Source: Streptomyces abyssomicinicus
Lineage (GTDB): Bacteria > Actinomycetota > Actinomycetes > Streptomycetales > Streptomycetaceae
Assembly (NCBI RefSeq): GCF_008974245.1
Contig: NZ_BBZI01000011.1
Span: 259,570-323,569, forward strand
DNA length: 64,000 nt
Direction of reading: 5' to 3'
Part shown: in pieces, positions 61,389 through 64,000 of the stretch
Layout of the letters: every line of letters begins with the position of its first letter
How positions within the stretch are numbered: position 1 is the stretch's first letter
Translations under genes and position numbers: made by a program
The notes under the pieces: model-generated
The model's database searches: none
Seen by the model: the letters and a program-made list of their open reading frames with translations, nothing else
What the model was told of the DNA's origin: nothing

Positions 61389-62204
61389 ATGGTCCGCGTT
61401 CGGGTGCTGGTCGTCGACGATCACCGCATTTTCGCCGAGTCGCTGGCCGCCGCCCTGGCGGCCGAGCCGGACGTGGAGGTGTCGGCGGCCGGCAGCGCGG
61501 TGGCGGCGTTGCGGTCCCTGGAGCGTGCGACGGTGGACGGGCGGCGTTTCGACGTGCTGCTGGTGGACGCGGATCTGGGCGCGGGGGGTCAGGTGCCGGT
61601 GTCCGCGGCGGCGGCCCGTCTCTCGCTTCCGGCGCAGGTGTCCGGTGCGTCGGCCGTGGCGCCGGCGGAGGGCGCGGCCGCGGTGACGGGGGACGGCATC
61701 GCGCTGGTGGCCGGCGTCCGGACGGCGCATCCCGGGGTGCGGACGGTGGTGCTGGCGGAGAAGGACGACCCCCGTCGGGCCGCGCAGGCGTTGCAGGCGG
61801 GCGCGTCGGGGTGGGTGGCCAAGGACTGCTCGCTGTCGCGGCTGCTGACCGTGGTGCGGGGTGTGCTGCGCGACGAGACGCATCTGCCGCCGGCGCTGCT
61901 GACGGGTGTGCTGCGGGAGATGACCGCGGCGCGGCGGCACCGTACGGAGAGCGAGCGGCTGGTGGAGTCGCTGACGCCGCGGGAGCGCGAGGTGCTGCGC
62001 TGCATGGTGGCGGGGCTGGGTCGCAAGGCGGTGGCGGAGCGGTTGTTCCTGTCGCCGCACACGGTGCGCACGCACATGCAGAACGTGCTGGGCAAGCTGG
62101 GCGTGCATTCGACGCTGGCGGCGGTGGCGCTGGCGCGGCGGGCGGGGGTGGGGCCGGTGGACCTAGCCGGGGATGTTGTCGAACGGGGCGGTCAGCCGGC
62201 GTAG
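61389..62204 (+). CDS. LuxR/NarL-type response regulator
   Basis: 271 residues. The receiver keeps VVDDH (Asp10/Asp11), the phospho-acceptor Asp60 in LLVDADLG and the switch Lys in VAKDCS. About 45 Ala/Val-rich residues are inserted after Asp60. The NarL helix-turn-helix is LTPREREVLRCMVAGLGRKA, then SPHTVRTHMQNVLGKLGV. ATG 61389 has GGGGTGGG upstream. No kinase is adjacent. Its end overlaps the convergent tamR gene by 42 bases. Confidence 0.9.
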   Translation: MVRVRVLVVDDHRIFAESLAAALAAEPDVEVSAAGSAVAALRSLERATVDGRRFDVLLVDADLGAGGQVPVSAAAARLSLPAQVSGASAVAPAEGAAAVTGDGIALVAGVRTAHPGVRTVVLAEKDDPRRAAQALQAGASGWVAKDCSLSRLLTVVRGVLRDETHLPPALLTGVLREMTAARRHRTESERLVESLTPREREVLRCMVAGLGRKAVAERLFLSPHTVRTHMQNVLGKLGVHSTLAAVALARRAGVGPVDLAGDVVERGGQPA

Positions 62205-62660
62205 CAGGGTGGCGAGTTCGCCGCGTTCGCCGCGGGAGAGCTCGGAGAGCAGGGCGCGTTCCTGGTCGAGGAGGCCGGCGAGGGCCTGGTCTGCGCGGCT
62301 CTTGCCCTCCTCGGTGAGGCGGACGAGGACGCCGCGGCGGTCGCTGGGGTCCGGGAGGCGTTCGACGAGGCTCTTCTTGGCGAGCCGGTCGATGCGGTTG
62401 GTCATCGTCCCGGAGGTGACCAGGGTCTGGGTGAGGAGCTGGCCGGGGGAGAGCTGGTAGGGGGATCCGGCGCGGCGCAGGGCGGTGAGCACGTCGAACT
62501 CCCAGGGTTCGAGGTTGTGCTCGGAGAAGGCGAGCCGGCGCGCGCGGTCGAGGTGGCGGGCGAGCCGGCTGACCCGGCTGAGTACTTCGAGCGGTTCCAC
62601 GTCGAGGTCCGGGCGCTCCCGGCGCCACGCTGCGACCAGCCGATCGACCTCGTCCTCCAT
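62163..62660 (-). CDS. tamR: MarR-family regulator TamR
   Basis: A 165-residue winged-helix regulator: LEPWEFDVLTALRRAG, LLTQTLVTSGTMTNRIDRLAKK (recognition helix), DPSDRRGVLVRLTEEG (wing). It lies divergent from a trans-aconitate methyltransferase gene, exactly as TamR does in Streptomyces coelicolor. There it senses aconitate or citrate and controls tam and aconitase. TACACT at 62672-62667 lies six bases before ATG 62660, so the mRNA is probably leaderless. Confidence 0.85.
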   Translation of the reverse strand: MEDEVDRLVAAWRRERPDLDVEPLEVLSRVSRLARHLDRARRLAFSEHNLEPWEFDVLTALRRAGSPYQLSPGQLLTQTLVTSGTMTNRIDRLAKKSLVERLPDPSDRRGVLVRLTEEGKSRADQALAGLLDQERALLSELSRGERGELATLLRRLTAPFDNIPG

Positions 62661-62692
62661 ACGATCAGTGTAGTGGTTGTGTCGATGTGAAG

Positions 62693-62710
62693 TCTCTTGA
62701 CGTCGAGAGA
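62693..62710. promoter_or_regulatory. TamR operator between tamR and tam
   Basis: TCTCTTGACGTCGAGAGA is an inverted repeat with 8 of 9 pairs matching. It contains TTGACG (62697-62702), the likely -35 of tam, so the bound regulator would block RNA polymerase. The form fits MarR/PecS-type operators. Confidence 0.75.
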
Positions 62711-62732
62711 TTTTTCCGTGTGCACTGGTGCC

Positions 62733-63587
62733 ATGGACGCGGACATGGACACGGGTGCGGGCAAGGGCGCGGGCACGGACTGGGACGCCGAGCGGTACCT
62801 GCGGCACGCGGACGACCGCGCCCGCCCGTTCGCCGACCTGCTGGCCCGTGTCCCCCCACTGCCGGTGGCGGCGCCGCGGGTCGCGGACCTGGGCTGCGGT
62901 CCGGGGAACGCGACGGCCGGGCTGCTGGCGCGGCGGTGGCCGGCCGCCCGGATCACTGGCTACGACAACTCTCCCGCGATGCTGGAGCGGGCGGCGGCGC
63001 TGGCCGGGCCGACCGAGGGCGGCGGCAGCCTGTCCTTCACCTTCGCGGACCTCACCCGGTGGACGCCGGACGGCGCGTACGACCTGATCGTCTCCAACGC
63101 GGCGCTGCACTGGGTCCCCGGGCACGCGCGGGCGCTGCCGGAGTGGGCGCGGGCGTTGCCGCCGGGCGGGGTGCTGGCGTTCCAGGTGCCGTACAACCTG
63201 GACGCGCCGGTGCACGCGCTGATGCGGGAGACGGCGGCCGGTCCGCGCTGGGCGGAGCGGCTGCGGGGGGTGCTGCGGGGGACCGGCTCGGTGAGTGCGC
63301 CGGAGGCGTACCTGGACCTGTTCGCGCGGCGCGGGTTCGCGGTGGACGTCTGGGAGACGACGTACCTGCACGTGCTGTCCGGCGAGGACGCGGTCCTCGA
63401 CTGGGTGTCCGGCACGGGGCTGCGGCCGGTGCTGGCGGCGCTCGCCGCCGACCCGCCCGAGCGGGACGCGTTCGTCGCCGAGTACGGGGCGCGGTTGCGT
63501 GAGGCGTATCCGCGCGCGCCGTACGGCACGGTCCTGCCCTTCCGGCGGCTGTTCTGCGTGGCCGTCGCCCCCGGAAGGGACCGCTGA
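62733..63587 (+). CDS. tam: Trans-aconitate 2-methyltransferase
   Basis: A 284-residue SAM-dependent methyltransferase. The SAM loop is VADLGCGPGNATAGLL, with YDNSPAMLERA, FTFADLTRW and NAALHWVPGH. Tam methylates trans-aconitate, relieving inhibition of aconitase. ATG 62733 follows TTGACG-N18-TGCACT, so the transcript may start at the ATG. An in-frame TTG at 62697 lies inside the operator and is rejected. It is regulated by the divergent tamR. Confidence 0.88.
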   Translation: MDADMDTGAGKGAGTDWDAERYLRHADDRARPFADLLARVPPLPVAAPRVADLGCGPGNATAGLLARRWPAARITGYDNSPAMLERAAALAGPTEGGGSLSFTFADLTRWTPDGAYDLIVSNAALHWVPGHARALPEWARALPPGGVLAFQVPYNLDAPVHALMRETAAGPRWAERLRGVLRGTGSVSAPEAYLDLFARRGFAVDVWETTYLHVLSGEDAVLDWVSGTGLRPVLAALAADPPERDAFVAEYGARLREAYPRAPYGTVLPFRRLFCVAVAPGRDR

Positions 63588-63625
63588 CGAGGGCGGCCCG
63601 CCGGGTGCGCCGCAGGGTCCCGCCC

Positions 63626-63883
63626 GGCCCGCCCCGCCCGCGCGGCGGGGAACCGGCACCGACGCGGGGCCGGTACCGGCGGGGACCGGGACCGGTGTGG
63701 GGCCGGTGTCGGCGGGGGACCGGGGTGGCGCGGGGCCGGCCGTACGGGCGGCCCGGCCCGCCCCGCCCGCGCGGCGGGGAACCGGCACCGACGCGGGGCC
63801 GGAACCGGCGGGGACCGGGACCGGTGCGGGGCCGGTGTCGGCGGGGGACCGGGGTGGCGCGGGGCCGGCCGTACGGGCGGCGG
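63626..63883. repeat. 129-bp tandem duplication
   Basis: Units 63626-63754 and 63755-63883 differ at only a few bases. Each holds palindromic CGCGCGG and GGTACCGG-like motifs. The period is a multiple of three, so a frame stays open through both copies. Its product would be Pro/Arg/Gly only, so it is not credited as a gene. It fills the 300-base gap after tam. Confidence 0.85.
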
Positions 63884-63887
63884 GCGG

Positions 63888-64000
63888 TCAGGACTTGCGG
63901 TGGCCGATGAGCTTCGGCTTCTGCTCGAGCCCGTCGAGTCCGTGCCACGCGAGGTTGACCAGGTGCGCGGCCACCTCCGCCTTCTTCGGCCGGCGCACGT
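63888..64000 (-). CDS. TetR family regulator, C-terminal end (runs off the right edge)
   Basis: The last 37 residues only: RRPKKAEVAAHLVNLAWHGL, then DGLEQKPKLIGHRKS. Streptomyces TetR-type regulators often end with such a helix (HLVNLxWxGLDGL). The DNA-binding part is outside the window, so the family is inferred from memory of similar ends. Confidence 0.55.
   Translation of the reverse strand, partial: VRRPKKAEVAAHLVNLAWHGLDGLEQKPKLIGHRKS

Noticed and set aside
63605..63910. A 101-residue frame spanning the 129-bp duplication
   Set aside because: It stays open only because the unit is a multiple of three. The product would be Pro/Arg/Gly low complexity.

Overview
The window is a very GC-rich (Streptomyces-like) chromosomal segment. 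Evidence for Streptomyces: many GTG and some TTG/CTG starts, frequent 4-nt GTGA/ATGA gene overlaps, several genes that look leaderless, an SsgA-family sporulation protein, the Actinobacteria-specific division gene sepX/glpR, a TamR/Tam pair, and a conserved order of core genes (tRNA-Gln, glmU, prs, rplY, pth; galT, galE, galK; ispE, rsmA, pmt, rsmI). It looks like conserved core chromosome with a few accessory inserts, not a prophage or a biosynthetic cluster. No IS element, CRISPR array, rRNA or complete integrative element was seen.

Layout. 1-5.4 kb: a partial K+/H+ antiporter, a penicillin-acylase family hydrolase, 5-formyl-THF cyclo-ligase and galU. 5.4-10.4 kb: a MoeA-like gene (Glp), moaC, mog, an acetyltransferase and the membrane protein GlpR/SepX, then tRNA-Ala. 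10.5-15.4 kb: two secreted FG-GAP repeat proteins, an acetyltransferase, exonuclease III and a small protein. 15.5-24 kb: a coupled SDR/hydrolase/Baeyer-Villiger monooxygenase operon facing a MerR regulator across a 32-bp palindrome, a repeat-filled gap and a tricorn-like protease. 24-30.6 kb: a YbaK deacylase, an EamA transporter, an SsgA-like protein, and a CbiMN-Q-O ECF metal transporter behind a perfect nickel (Nur) box. 30.8-35.9 kb: two tandem penicillin-binding proteins, TatD and a zinc-ribbon protein. 36-43.6 kb: a Uma2 nuclease, ispE-rsmA, pmt, rsmI and an ABC-F ATPase. 43.8-50.6 kb: two PQQ-propeller membrane proteins, an atypical LuxR-type regulator and a sodium:solute symporter. 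50.8-54.2 kb: galTEK. 54.3-60.9 kb: an orphan histidine kinase, an HTH/LAGLIDADG-like gene, tRNA-Gln, glmU, prs, rplY and pth. 61-64 kb: a second LuxR-type regulator, tamR/tam and the end of a TetR-type gene.

How the genes work together. GalU, the Leloir genes and the symporter concern sugar uptake and nucleotide sugars. GlmU, the two transpeptidases and Pmt serve the cell envelope. Glp/GlpR and the SsgA-like protein point to division and sporulation. The BVMO, hydrolase and SDR form a plausible ketone-to-ester-to-acid catabolic route.

The intergenic spaces are unusual. Tandem arrays with a 14-bp period occur at three unrelated loci, there are 18-bp and 12-bp arrays, and two long near-exact tandem duplications (143 bp and 129 bp). 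The most testable regulatory signals are the Nur box, the palindrome before the BVMO operon, the TamR operator and a pair of mutually exclusive hairpins before rplY. No wholly new multi-gene system is evident.
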